Source: Planctomycetota bacterium
Lineage (GTDB): Bacteria > Planctomycetota > UBA1135 > UBA2386
Assembly: GCA_020851075.1 (NCBI GenBank)
Contig: JADZDL010000052.1
Coordinates: forward strand, 1 to 39,153
Length of the DNA: 39,153 bases
Direction of reading: 5' to 3'
The translations under genes and the position numbers were made by a program. Positions 7,461-18,858 of this stretch are shown one piece after another (position 1 is the stretch's first letter; each line of letters begins with the position of its first letter). The notes beneath the pieces were generated by a model. The model did no database searches. It was not told where the DNA came from and was given only the letters and a program-made list of their open reading frames with translations.

Positions 7461-8408
7461 ATGGAAACAGTCGCAGCGCGAGTCCTGCACCGCCCCACGG
7501 CGGCCAGCGGTTATCTCCCCGAAGGACCGCGCGCCCTCGGTCCGGGCCGCCTGTCGTGGATCACGATCCAAAGTGGCAAGGCGGCCACGCACGGGTCCCT
7601 GCACGTGCTCACCTCCGCGCGCGGCGAGAACCGTTCGTGGAAACTGCCGGGCCGACCGGGTTTTGCCTACGCGACCAACCGCGACGGCACGTTCCTGCTC
7701 GGCATGGAACGGTCGATCGTGCTCTACGACACGATGGCCAGCCGCGGCACCGAACTCGTGCGCGGCATCGACGGGCACACCAAAGGCACGATCCTCAACG
7801 ACGCGGCGCTCTGTTCGGCCGGCCTCGTCTTTGGCTGCAAGGACACGGAGTTTCGCGAGCACAAAGCGGGCCTCTGGTTCCTGCGCCGCCGCGACCTCCG
7901 CATCTTCGAACTGCGCCGCGACCAGCTCTGCAGCAACGGCAAGGTGCTGCGCGAGATGCGCGACGGGCGCTTCGAACTGTTCAACATCGACTCGCCGACG
8001 CGCGTCGTCACGCGCTCCGAACTCGATCCGGAGACCGGCGAGCTCACGGAGCCGACCATCGCCCTCGACCTGCACGACCAGCCCGGCGTTCCGGATGGCA
8101 TGGTGCAGGTGCCCGGCAGCGACGAGGTCGTGATCGCGATGTTCAATCCGGAGCCAGCCGAGTATGGCCGCGCGCTGCAGTATTCGCTGCGCACGGGCCA
8201 GGTGACGCGCGAGTTCCGCACGCCGGGCGCCGCTCAGGTGACGTGCCCTGCCTGGCTGCAGACGCAGCATGGGGCCCAACTCGTGCTGACGACGGCCGCC
8301 GAGAACCTGTCGCGCGAGCAGTTGGCGCTGCAGCCCAACGCCGGATGCCTGTTTGTGGCGCCCGCCCCGCTCGTGATCGTGCCCGAAGGCGCGTTCTGGG
8401 CGGTCTGA
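7461..8408 (+). CDS. SMP-30/gluconolactonase-like beta-propeller protein
   Basis: A 315-residue cytoplasmic protein with no signal peptide, matching the SMP-30/gluconolactonase/LRE six-bladed propeller. Candidate metal ligands sit in the expected order: Glu in YLPEGPRALG near the N terminus, Asn in TILNDAAL, and Asp in GVPDGMVQV. Repeated strand pairs such as RSIVLYDT and TELDPETGEL fit propeller blades. Family members hydrolyse sugar lactones or related esters with a divalent metal; this one is divergent and its substrate is unknown. It starts 21 bases after the radical SAM gene and could be the third gene of that transcription unit, hinting at sugar metabolism. It is followed by a lipoprotein gene. 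Confidence 0.72.
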   Translation: METVAARVLHRPTAASGYLPEGPRALGPGRLSWITIQSGKAATHGSLHVLTSARGENRSWKLPGRPGFAYATNRDGTFLLGMERSIVLYDTMASRGTELVRGIDGHTKGTILNDAALCSAGLVFGCKDTEFREHKAGLWFLRRRDLRIFELRRDQLCSNGKVLREMRDGRFELFNIDSPTRVVTRSELDPETGELTEPTIALDLHDQPGVPDGMVQVPGSDEVVIAMFNPEPAEYGRALQYSLRTGQVTREFRTPGAAQVTCPAWLQTQHGAQLVLTTAAENLSREQLALQPNAGCLFVAPAPLVIVPEGAFWAV

Positions 8409-8481
8409 AGCACGACTGCAAAGCCCCCCGCAACCACCCGATCGCTTGCATTCGCCCCGGCTTCGCCGGATCGTCTTTGGT

Positions 8482-8925
8482 ATGCAAGCTCGCCAGCTCT
8501 CCCCCGTTTGTAGCCTCGCGGCCCTGGCCTTCCTGTTCGCGGCGCTGCCCTCCTGCGGTGCCGAGAAGAAGTTCGACTGGAAGAACCGCGAGATCCCCTG
8601 GACCTACGGGCCGACCAACGACACGGCGACGAAGGTGCATCTGACCGGGACCGGCAAGAAGGGCCCCGGCGCGATCTCCAAGGGCTGGCAATGCCGCCTC
8701 GTCGACGGCAAGAACCTCGTCATCAAGCCGTTTGAGCTCGCGTCGTCGCACGCGCTGTTTGGCAAGGTGATTCTGAGCGTGGGGCTGTTCGACCAAGGCG
8801 GCCAACAACTCGGGGCCTTCACGTCGGGCCCGGTCACGGCCGAGAACGCGACGTTCACGTTCGAACTGACCGAGGCCGTGGCAAAGCCGCTGCTGGATGT
8901 GATGATCTGGTATCTCGAAGTGTGA
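8482..8925 (+). CDS. Small predicted lipoprotein
   Basis: A 147-residue protein with a lipoprotein signal: MQARQLSPVCSLAALAFLFA then a lipobox ALPSC, so Cys25 would be lipidated. The mature part (about 123 residues) is beta-rich and contains KVILSVGLFDQGGQQLGAF and ATFTFELTEA strands, reminiscent of a single immunoglobulin-like or FxLYD-type domain, but I cannot assign a family. The ATG at 8482 is chosen over upstream GTG/TTG starts because it gives a proper signal sequence. It lies 73 bases after the SMP-30-like gene on the same strand. Confidence 0.72.
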   Translation: MQARQLSPVCSLAALAFLFAALPSCGAEKKFDWKNREIPWTYGPTNDTATKVHLTGTGKKGPGAISKGWQCRLVDGKNLVIKPFELASSHALFGKVILSVGLFDQGGQQLGAFTSGPVTAENATFTFELTEAVAKPLLDVMIWYLEV

Positions 8926-9062
8926 TGACCGACGCCCGCGAGGCCCGTTGCCTACCATGGCGACGTCTCACGTGGGACCGGCGATGACAATCCTCACTGG
9001 CTCCGCGGAAAAGCTGTGCTTGGGAATGGAAGGCTCCCTCCCAAGCCTGCGACGATGCCGCG

Positions 9063-9485
9063 ATGGCAGCCAGCCGGGCCAACTTCCCATCACTCTACCT
9101 CTACACCCAAGCTGTGCTCGTCGCTGGTTGGTGGATGATGCTCTGGCTCGCCCCCGCCACGCGCACGCCGTTCGTGATGCACGAAAGCTGGCCGGAAACG
9201 ACGCTGCTCAGCTTCGCCTTGCCTGACCTTGCCCTGCTCGTCGGCGGTTCGGCGGCGGCCGCGTTCGGCCTGCAATGCCAGCGCCCGTGGGCCAAACCCG
9301 TATTCTGGATCGTCGCCGGCAGCGTTACCTATGCCACACTCTGGTGTCTCGGCGCGACTGCCATGACCGGCAGCGGCGCGCTCAGCACGACCCTGATGCT
9401 TGCCATGAGTTGTGGCATGGCCTGCTGTTGGAAGTGCTCTGCGGGGTCCAAGTGCAAGGCCGCTGGCCAAAGCGGCCCGCGATGA
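9063..9485 (+). CDS. Small integral membrane protein
   Basis: A 140-residue protein with four likely membrane segments (YTQAVLVAGWWMMLWLAP, LLSFALPDLALLVGGSAAAA, VFWIVAGSVTYATLWCLG, LSTTLMLAMSCGMACC) and a short Cys/Lys-rich end. No family is recognised. Its stop codon overlaps the start of the following methyltransferase-like gene (ATGA), so the two are translationally coupled and probably act together in the membrane. A possible -10 word (GCCTACCAT, about 8950) lies some 110 bases upstream without a clear -35. Confidence 0.65.
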   Translation: MAASRANFPSLYLYTQAVLVAGWWMMLWLAPATRTPFVMHESWPETTLLSFALPDLALLVGGSAAAAFGLQCQRPWAKPVFWIVAGSVTYATLWCLGATAMTGSGALSTTLMLAMSCGMACCWKCSAGSKCKAAGQSGPR

Positions 9486-10048
9486 AACTGTTTCGTGTCG
9501 CCAGCGAGACTTCGACGGTGCGCCATCTGCTCAGGACGTTCGCGCAGATGGTGGTGTTCTGGTCGTTCTTCCTGTTCGTGCTGCCGGCGGCCATCCACAA
9601 CCTCTCGAATCACTTCGCGATCCCGTCGTTGCCCCTGCCCCACCATCAGGGCCTTGGCGTCGGTGCATTCAGCCTCGCCAGCGCGCTCGGCGTCTGGTCC
9701 GCCACCATGATGGCCGTGCAAGGCCGAGGCACCCCACTGCCGTTGCAGACCGCCCGCAAGCTCGTCGTGCATGGCCCCTATCGCTTCGTTCGCAATCCCA
9801 TGGCGGTGGCAGGTATCGCCCAGGGGCTGGCCGTTGGCATGTACCTCGCGAACTGGCTCGTGATCAGCTACGCGCTCGTGGGGGCAGTGTCATGGCATAT
9901 CCTGTGTCGCCCCGCGGAAGAGCGCGACCTGCTGCAGCGCTTCGGTGAACCCTACCGCGCCTACCGCAGTGCCGTGCCACTGTGGTGGCCGAGAAGGCGC
10001 CCGTTTGCCAGCGATGGTTCTGCGCCGGAAATGCGGCCTCACAGGTAA
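9482..10048 (+). CDS. Isoprenylcysteine carboxyl methyltransferase-like membrane protein
   Basis: A 188-residue protein with three or four membrane segments and the C-terminal signature of the ICMT/phospholipid methyltransferase-like family: ARKLVVHGPYRFVRNPM (100-116), then an E-R-D-L pair and RFGEPYRAYRSAVPLWWPR. In family members these residues bind S-adenosylmethionine; bacterial substrates are mostly unknown. The start ATG overlaps the stop of the upstream membrane protein by four bases. The 3' end overlaps the end of the convergent DUF1624-like gene by 10 bases (10039-10048), an unusual tail-to-tail arrangement that leaves no room for a separate terminator on either strand. Confidence 0.82.
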   Translation: MKLFRVASETSTVRHLLRTFAQMVVFWSFFLFVLPAAIHNLSNHFAIPSLPLPHHQGLGVGAFSLASALGVWSATMMAVQGRGTPLPLQTARKLVVHGPYRFVRNPMAVAGIAQGLAVGMYLANWLVISYALVGAVSWHILCRPAEERDLLQRFGEPYRAYRSAVPLWWPRRRPFASDGSAPEMRPHR

Positions 10049-11277
10049 CGCAGGATCACCAGATCCTTGCGGCGCGCCTTCACGCCGGCATACCAACGGC
10101 ACGGCAGATACAGCAGCAGCGTGCCAAGCGCCCAGCAGACGTAAACCATCCACAAGGGCCCGCCCATGTCGGGCTTCGGGTTCATGACGTAGAGCTGCAC
10201 GCCATTCAGGAAGTAACCGAGGACTTCCTTGCCGAGGCAAAGGCTGACCACGATGCCCGCCACGTGCGCTGTGGCCCACTGCAGCAGGTAGAAGAACATC
10301 GGCACGCGGCCAAACGTCACCAGTGCGCGCGCAACCCCGTGACGCAAGGGGCGTCCTTGCAGCCACGCCAGCAGCAGCATGCCCGGGGCTAGCGTCACCA
10401 GCACGTACTGCAGCGACGGCCCGTACTTCTGCACGTTCAGGAACGACATGATCGTCTGCGTAGTCGTCGCTTGCTGGGACCAGGCAATCGGGTCGCCGTA
10501 GAAGTGGCCGAGGCGCAGCACGAAGAACGACGCGAGCATCCCCAGGCCCAGCCCAAGCAACGCCCGTCGGCAACGCGCAGGTTCGAGCGCAAGAATGCCC
10601 GCAAACGCATAACCCACGGCCATCAGACCAAGCCACGGCAACACCGGGTACATCGCCCAGACCACCGGCGCGGGCCAGGTGCCCACCGGGAACGAGCCGC
10701 CTTGGTGCATCACCATCCAAAGCACCTGCAGGAACGTCGGCGTCGCGGCTTCGGGCCCGTGCCATGTGGGCACCTGCACGAGGTCGAGCAGGTTGTGGCC
10801 GCCGACGAGGCACAGACCGATCCCACCCACCACGCGCATCGGCAGGCGAATCAACACCGACAACACCAGCATGCTGCAACCGATAGCCCAGATCACCTGC
10901 AGTTGGGCCAGCATCGACAGGTTCCAGTTGAACCAGACGAGCGTGCGCACCACGGTCAATTCGAGGAACACGAGCCACAAACCGCGCGTCCACAGAAACC
11001 GCGTGAGGTCCGGCCTGGACACGCCACGCAGGGCCTGGATCCCCGTGGACGCGCCGGCCAGCAGCACGAACGTCGGGGCACACAAGTGCGTGATCCACCG
11101 CGTCGCGTACAGCAGCGGGTTCGACGTCGCCGGGTCCAGAGGGTCGGACCAGTAACCACCCTCGTGCACGTAGTCGCGCGTGTGGTCGAGCAACATCACG
11201 ACCATCACGAGGCCGCGCAGCAGATCGATGGCGTCGAGCCTTTGGGCAGGCCCCTGAGCAGTTGCGTTGTTGGCCAT
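10039..11277 (-). CDS. DUF1624/HGSNAT-like membrane acyltransferase family protein
   Basis: A 412-residue polytopic membrane protein (about ten hydrophobic segments). The start RLDAIDLLRGLVMVVMLLDHTRDY (13-36) is the hallmark of the DUF1624/heparan-alpha-glucosaminide N-acetyltransferase-like group, with a conserved LDH near the first helix. The C-terminal half continues with helices such as FFYLLQWATAHVAGIVV and WMVYVCWALGTLLLYLP. Relatives transfer acyl groups to sugars across the membrane; the substrate here is unknown. It lies 39 bases after acpH on the same strand and is the last gene of a run starting with two histidine kinases. Confidence 0.8.
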   Translation of the reverse strand: MANNATAQGPAQRLDAIDLLRGLVMVVMLLDHTRDYVHEGGYWSDPLDPATSNPLLYATRWITHLCAPTFVLLAGASTGIQALRGVSRPDLTRFLWTRGLWLVFLELTVVRTLVWFNWNLSMLAQLQVIWAIGCSMLVLSVLIRLPMRVVGGIGLCLVGGHNLLDLVQVPTWHGPEAATPTFLQVLWMVMHQGGSFPVGTWPAPVVWAMYPVLPWLGLMAVGYAFAGILALEPARCRRALLGLGLGMLASFFVLRLGHFYGDPIAWSQQATTTQTIMSFLNVQKYGPSLQYVLVTLAPGMLLLAWLQGRPLRHGVARALVTFGRVPMFFYLLQWATAHVAGIVVSLCLGKEVLGYFLNGVQLYVMNPKPDMGGPLWMVYVCWALGTLLLYLPCRWYAGVKARRKDLVILRYL

Positions 11278-11316
11278 GGCGTCCTAACGAAAAGCGGACG
11301 AGCGGCCTGATCGGGA

Positions 11317-11913
11317 TCAGCAATCGCCAGGAAATCCCGTGATGTGCTGCGTCTCCTGCACCAGCAGGGGCCAGAACGCCGCGAAGTCCTGCGCCAGGTC
11401 CTCGTAATGCGCGCGCAACTGCTGCCCGCCCTCCGCGAGCGGGGTCGGGCGAACGATCCGCCGACTCATGCGCAGGAGGATCGCGTCGATGCCATCGAGC
11501 TCCGCGTAGCTGAGCAACCAGTTCTCGCGCCGCATCGCCGGAATCGCCGCTTGCAGCCGCGGGGGCAGCAGTGGCGCATGCGCTTCGAGCTGGTTGTGCA
11601 CTTCGGCAGCGAACGCGCCTAGCGAACGTCCATCGCCGTATTGGTGCCAATCGCGGGCGAGGAAGTGGTCGTAGAACACGTCCAGCAGCACCGGCGCCAA
11701 CCGCTGGAACGGCGGCTGCAGGCGCGCGCGGCTCGCCCGTACGATTGGGTGCGCGTCGACGAAACGATCGATCGCACGATGGTGCGCGATGCCGCGCTGC
11801 AGTTCGGGCGACAACGCCGCGAGGTCCACCCCGCGCACGAAATCGCCACTGAGGTTGCCGAGCCGGACCAGGGGCTCCGGTGGGGCAAGGCGCAGGTGGG
11901 CGAGCCAGTTCAT
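11317..11913 (-). CDS. acpH: Acyl carrier protein phosphodiesterase-like protein (AcpH)
   Basis: A 198-residue all-helical protein matching AcpH, which removes the 4-phosphopantetheine arm from acyl carrier protein using a divalent metal. Visible motifs: MNWLAHLRLA (1-10), RLGNLSGDFVRG (17-28), HHRAIDRFVDAHP (44-56) and LLDVFYDHFLARDW (77-90), which hold the conserved His/Asp metal ligands of this HD-like fold. Length matches Escherichia coli AcpH (about 193). It lies between the hybrid kinase gene (51 bases upstream) and the DUF1624-like gene, so it may be cotranscribed with them, though the functions do not obviously connect. Confidence 0.88.
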   Translation of the reverse strand: MNWLAHLRLAPPEPLVRLGNLSGDFVRGVDLAALSPELQRGIAHHRAIDRFVDAHPIVRASRARLQPPFQRLAPVLLDVFYDHFLARDWHQYGDGRSLGAFAAEVHNQLEAHAPLLPPRLQAAIPAMRRENWLLSYAELDGIDAILLRMSRRIVRPTPLAEGGQQLRAHYEDLAQDFAAFWPLLVQETQHITGFPGDC

Positions 11914-11964
11914 CGAAGACCAATCATCGGCGACCAGAGCCTACTCGCAGGGTCGGCGCGGGCG

Positions 11965-13902
11965 TCAGCCGCCGGCGCTCGAACGCATCAGCCGTTCGAG
12001 GCGCGCCAGCAGATCGTCGGCATCGAAGGGCTTGGCGAGGTAGTCCAGGAATTGATCGTGCAGCAGCAGGAGCTCGGACAGGTCGATGTGCCCGCTCACC
12101 ATCACGACCGGCAGATCGGGCCACGTGCGCCGCAATTCGGTGAGCGCTTCCTGACCGGTTACCTCCGGCATCATCGCGTCGAGCACCACCCCATCGAGGT
12201 GAACGCCGCGACGCAGCACGGCCAACAACTCGTTACCCCCCGCGAGCTCCAGGCAGATCGCGCCCTTGCCGCGCAGCAGTTCCGCCGTCACCTTGCGAAC
12301 GGCGGCATCATCGTCCACGACAGCGATCGTGCGAGGACCCGCGGGCCTCGCACGCGCGTTCGGATGCCCCGCGGGAGCGCCGGCCGAGAGGCTGGGAGTC
12401 GGCCAATAGACCCGGAACAACGTGCCCTGGCCCACCTGACTCAAGACCTGGATGACGCCGCCGTGGTGCGCGACGATGCCGTGCACACTGGCCAGGCCAA
12501 GGCCGCGCCCGGTGAACTTCGTCGAGAAGAACGGTTCGAAGATGCGCGAACGCACGTCTTCGGGCATGCCCGGGCCATCGTCGGCCACTTCGAACCAGAC
12601 GTATTCGCCGGCGGGCAGATGCTGGACGACCTCCTGGCGCGACAAGCCGGGATCGGGCAAGTGCACGTGGCCGCTGCGGACGACGATATTCCCATCGCGC
12701 CCGGCCATGGCTTCCACCGCGTTGCGAAGCAGGTTGGCGACCACCTGACGCAACTGCACCGGATCGGCTGCCACTACCGTCGGACGATCCTCCTCGCCGA
12801 GTTCGAAGCGCACCCTCGGGGACGCGAGCGCCCGTTCCCGCTGCAGACACTCCGCCAGAACGGGGAGCAGTTCAACCGCCTGCACCTGCAGTGTGCCAGT
12901 GCCAGCGCCCAGCAACATCTGGCGACACAGCGCCGCCGCCGAACGGGCATTGCCTTCGATCTCGTCGAGCGACGCGTGCATGACGATGGGCGCGTCTTCG
13001 CGGCATAGAGAACAATTGCCGAGAATGGCTGTGAGGGCGTTGTTCAGGTCATGGGCTAGCCCACTCGCGAGCACCCCGAGACTCTGCATGCGACGCGCGT
13101 CTTCCATGCGCCGATCGACTTCGCGCTGTTTGGCCAACACGGCTCGCGTCGCGGTCGCATCACGCAAGACGACGACGGAGCCCGTCACGGTGCCATCTTC
13201 ATCGCGGACGGGGGACGCACAGTCATCCACCGGCAGCCGCCGCCCATCCTTGGTCACGAGTTCCGAACCGGGCTCGAGGTACACTGTCGCCTGTTCCGCG
13301 AGCGATCTCGTCACAATGCATGGCACCGGCCGTTTGGTGGCCTCGTCGACGATGCGCAGCAACTCGCCAACCGGCTGACCAACGGCATCGCGCAGGGTCC
13401 AGCCGGTCAGGCGCTCCGCCACCGGGTTGAGGTAGGTCACCCGCCGATCGATATCCGTCACCGCGATCGCATCGCCGATGCTGCGCAAGGTCGTTGAGAA
13501 CCAGCGCTCCATGGTCCGCAGTTTGAGTTCGGCAGCATGCCGGTAGAAGGCCATCTCGAGCACCGGATAGACCTCCCGGGCGTCGAACGGCTTCAGCACG
13601 TAGCCCAGCGGCTCCGTCGCTTGCGCGCGCGACAACGTCGCCTGGTCCGCGTGGGACGTCAGGTAGACAAAACCGATGCGTTCGCGCCGCAATTCGGAAG
13701 CGAGATCGATGCCATCGCGCGCCCCCTTGAGCCGGATATCGAGCAGCGCGAGTTGCGGGCTCTCCTGATGCGCGAGTCGCACGGCCGCCTCGGCGGTGTC
13801 GGCGATGCCGACCACCTGGTAGCCGAACTTCTCGAGGCACATGTGAAGGTCCTCGGCGACGAGGCTCTCATCTTCGACGATCATCACGCGGTGCTTGGCC
13901 AT
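11965..13902 (-). CDS. Hybrid histidine kinase, REC-PAS-HK-REC
   Basis: A 645-residue soluble signalling protein. Domains in order: an N-terminal receiver (1-120; acidic pocket ED, phosphoacceptor Asp55 in LALLDIRLKG, Lys104 in YVLKPFD); a PAS domain (about 135-250, with VTYLNPVAERLTGW); a HisKA/HATPase kinase core with His284 in the box GLAHDLNNALTAILGN, N box NLLRNAVEAM, DDGPGMP and FEPFFSTKFTGRGLGL; and a C-terminal receiver with VVLDAMMPEVTG and a late AKPFDADDLL. Having receivers at both ends is typical of phosphorelay hubs that accept phosphate from one kinase and pass it on. The gene starts 32 bases after the HisKA_2 kinase, with AGGAGAGGAG before the ATG, so the two are probably partners. 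Confidence 0.93.
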   Translation of the reverse strand: MAKHRVMIVEDESLVAEDLHMCLEKFGYQVVGIADTAEAAVRLAHQESPQLALLDIRLKGARDGIDLASELRRERIGFVYLTSHADQATLSRAQATEPLGYVLKPFDAREVYPVLEMAFYRHAAELKLRTMERWFSTTLRSIGDAIAVTDIDRRVTYLNPVAERLTGWTLRDAVGQPVGELLRIVDEATKRPVPCIVTRSLAEQATVYLEPGSELVTKDGRRLPVDDCASPVRDEDGTVTGSVVVLRDATATRAVLAKQREVDRRMEDARRMQSLGVLASGLAHDLNNALTAILGNCSLCREDAPIVMHASLDEIEGNARSAAALCRQMLLGAGTGTLQVQAVELLPVLAECLQRERALASPRVRFELGEEDRPTVVAADPVQLRQVVANLLRNAVEAMAGRDGNIVVRSGHVHLPDPGLSRQEVVQHLPAGEYVWFEVADDGPGMPEDVRSRIFEPFFSTKFTGRGLGLASVHGIVAHHGGVIQVLSQVGQGTLFRVYWPTPSLSAGAPAGHPNARARPAGPRTIAVVDDDAAVRKVTAELLRGKGAICLELAGGNELLAVLRRGVHLDGVVLDAMMPEVTGQEALTELRRTWPDLPVVMVSGHIDLSELLLLHDQFLDYLAKPFDADDLLARLERLMRSSAGG

Positions 13903-13934
13903 GGTTCTCCTCTCCTAGGCTCTGGTTGTTGTGA

Positions 13935-15083
13935 TCAGTGCAGCTCGGGACGGCCCAGCTCCGGGCGTCTTTCCACACGCAGGGCGGCGTTCAACGGCTG
14001 GAACGTCACGCGAAACGACGTACCCGGCCGACTGCGGCTCACGGCCACGGGGCCGGGCTCGCGCTCCGTGGCCCCAGACTGGCAGGTGAACACACCGTCA
14101 ATCTGCCGCGCGAGGCCCCGCACCATGCGCAGTCCGAGCCCGCGGGAGCGGACCGAATCGACGGCTTCGGGCAAGCCGCAGCCATCGTCGCGCACGTGCA
14201 GTTCGCAAAGGCCACCTTCCTTGTGCACCAACTCCACGGCAACAACGCCGCCCCCTTCGCCGGGGAACGCGTGTTTCAGGGAATTGGTCACGAGTTCGTT
14301 GAGGATCAGACCGACCGGGATCGCAGTCTGGATATCGAGCATCACGGGCATCGTCGCGAGCTCCAGGCGGATGTTGTTCCGGCCTTGGGCATACGAACGC
14401 ACCAGCATCTGCGCCAGCTCACCGACGTACTCGCCGCAGTCGACCGCCGCGAGATTGCCCGACGCATAGAGCTTTTCGTGGATCAGCGCCATCGCGCGCA
14501 CGCGGGCCTGGCATTCGACGAACATCTCGCGATACCGCGGCTCGTCGACGTTGCTGATCTGCAGGCTCAGCAGGCTGGAGACCACCTGCATGTTGTTCTT
14601 CACGCGATGGTGGATCTCGCGCAGCAGCGTTTCCTTCTCCTCGAGGGAGGCGCGCAGCAGGTCTTCACCGCGCTTGCGCTGCGTGATATCGATGATCGAC
14701 GCGAGCACATATTGTGCCGAACCAGTGCGCAGTGGATTGAGGCCAATCTCGATCGGCACTTCACTGCCGTCGCGGCGCAACCCATAGAGGTCGCGACCCG
14801 CCCCCATCGCGCGGACCGACGGATTGTTAAGAAAACCCGAACGCAGTGCCGGGTGCGCGTCGCGAAAGCGCTGCGGCACGAGCATCTCGACGGCGCGCCC
14901 CATGAGCTCGCTGCGCGTATAGCCAAACAGCTGCTCGCAGTGGCGATTCGCCATGCGAATGAGGCCCTCGGCGTCGACGAGCATCATCGCACTCGGCGCC
15001 GCTTCGAAGACGTGACGCATCACATCTTCGGAAGGCACTGCGGGCGCCTGGCTCGCATCGTGGGGTTCTCCGTCTCGCACCAT
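13935..15083 (-). CDS. PAS-HisKA_2 sensor histidine kinase
   Basis: A 382-residue cytoplasmic kinase. Residues about 20-135 form a PAS domain (MRHVFEAAPSAMMLVDAEG, GYTRSELMGRAVEMLVP), and the kinase belongs to the HisKA_2/HWE-like group: EIHHRVKNNMQVVSSLLSLQ (157-176) holds the phosphorylated His, followed by a HATPase with LILNELVTNSLKHAFP and DDGCGLPE. No membrane segment is present, so the signal is intracellular. The ATG at 15083 is preceded 9 bases upstream by GGGAGG, whereas codons further upstream are not PAS-like. A hairpin overlaps this ribosome-binding site. The downstream hybrid kinase, which has an N-terminal receiver, is the natural phosphate acceptor. Confidence 0.92.
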   Translation of the reverse strand: MVRDGEPHDASQAPAVPSEDVMRHVFEAAPSAMMLVDAEGLIRMANRHCEQLFGYTRSELMGRAVEMLVPQRFRDAHPALRSGFLNNPSVRAMGAGRDLYGLRRDGSEVPIEIGLNPLRTGSAQYVLASIIDITQRKRGEDLLRASLEEKETLLREIHHRVKNNMQVVSSLLSLQISNVDEPRYREMFVECQARVRAMALIHEKLYASGNLAAVDCGEYVGELAQMLVRSYAQGRNNIRLELATMPVMLDIQTAIPVGLILNELVTNSLKHAFPGEGGGVVAVELVHKEGGLCELHVRDDGCGLPEAVDSVRSRGLGLRMVRGLARQIDGVFTCQSGATEREPGPVAVSRSRPGTSFRVTFQPLNAALRVERRPELGRPELH

Positions 15084-15092
15084 AGGCAAAAA

Positions 15093-15114
15093 CCTCCCAA
15101 GCCGAGAGCTTGGG
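15093..15114 (-). promoter_or_regulatory. Hairpin overlapping the ribosome-binding site of the HisKA_2 kinase
   Basis: On the minus strand the leader reads CCCAAGC, a 5-base loop, GCTTGGG, then AGG: a perfect 7-bp stem (15096-15114) whose last three G are the first three of the GGGAGG Shine-Dalgarno (15093-15098). Folding would hide half of the site, so translation could be tuned by whatever opens the stem. The pairing is seen; the regulatory role is inferred. Confidence 0.45.
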
Positions 15115-15312
15115 CGAGCCCAACTGCGAAAGCCAGCGAACAGAGCACAATCGGATTGGCTCTTAGCGCCATGATTCGTGCCACAATCGCAGATTTGACG
15201 CATTGTGTCCGCGCCTCGGCAAGGCAGCATCCGGGCGCGGGACGGCACCCGCAGTGCGTCCCGATCCCCCCGTGCCGCGCCACTCCACGCGTGCCTCCCG
15301 CCCCCACCTTGC

Positions 15313-15318
15313 CTACAC
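15313..15318 (+). promoter_or_regulatory. Candidate -10 element (TACACT) of valS
   Basis: GCCTACACTG ends 13 bases before the valS ATG. With transcription starting six to eight bases after the box, the mRNA would have almost no leader, in line with the missing Shine-Dalgarno before this ATG. No good -35 is seen at 16-18 bases. Confidence 0.42.
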
Positions 15319-15331
15319 TGTTCGCCCTCCG

Positions 15332-18634
<3,303 letters not shown>

Positions 18635-18722
18635 GCGCCGCGGCTGATGCCCCGCCCCTGTTGCAGGGAAGGGCCACCAGCCCGCGGCCTCCCCGCCTCC
18701 GGCCGAAGCCCGGTCGCCGCCA

Positions 18723-18756
18723 GCCGATATCCGCCGATATCCGCCCGAATCCGGCG
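18723..18756. repeat. Short tandem repeat of CGATATCCGCC-like units
   Basis: Two copies of the word GATATCCGCC follow each other with an 11-base period, and a third diverged copy (GAATCCGGCGG) completes the run. It lies about 70 bases upstream of the RRM promoter. Function unknown. Confidence 0.5.
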
Positions 18757-18815
18757 GCAAAATGCGACGCCCAAGGCCGGCAGCACCGGTCGCCGGCCCC
18801 CCCCGGCCGCCGTAT

Positions 18816-18835
18816 GACGCAAGAGGTCTTGCGTC
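18816..18835. promoter_or_regulatory. Perfect palindrome overlapping the -35 of the RRM gene (operator-like)
   Basis: GACGCAAG and CTTGCGTC form a perfect 8-bp inverted repeat around a 4-base AGGT centre. The right arm contains TTGCGT (18829-18834), the best -35 candidate for the TACACT at 18853. A dimeric repressor or activator bound here would touch RNA polymerase directly; alternatively it is a hairpin from an upstream transcript. Confidence 0.45.
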
Positions 18836-18858
18836 CGAGGCGCTGATTCGGCTACACT
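18829..18858 (+). promoter_or_regulatory. Candidate promoter of the RRM protein gene
   Basis: TTGCGT (18829-18834), an 18-base spacer and TACACT (18853-18858) in GGCTACACTT. It matches the TACACT word before valS and the LamG gene. Transcription from here gives a leader of about 260 bases, long for a bacterium and reminiscent of the cold-shock type of leader. Confidence 0.45.

Noticed and set aside
6246..8279. A 677-codon minus-strand open frame opposite the radical SAM and SMP-30 genes
   Set aside because: Antisense shadow with no motif; both plus-strand genes are well supported.
9890..11923. A 677-codon minus-strand open frame across acpH and the DUF1624-like gene
   Set aside because: Overlaps two recognisable proteins in another frame and has a biased Arg/Ala/Pro composition.
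15195..15200. TTGACG as the -35 of valS
   Set aside because: No -10 at the right distance; the TACACT at 15313 is too far away.
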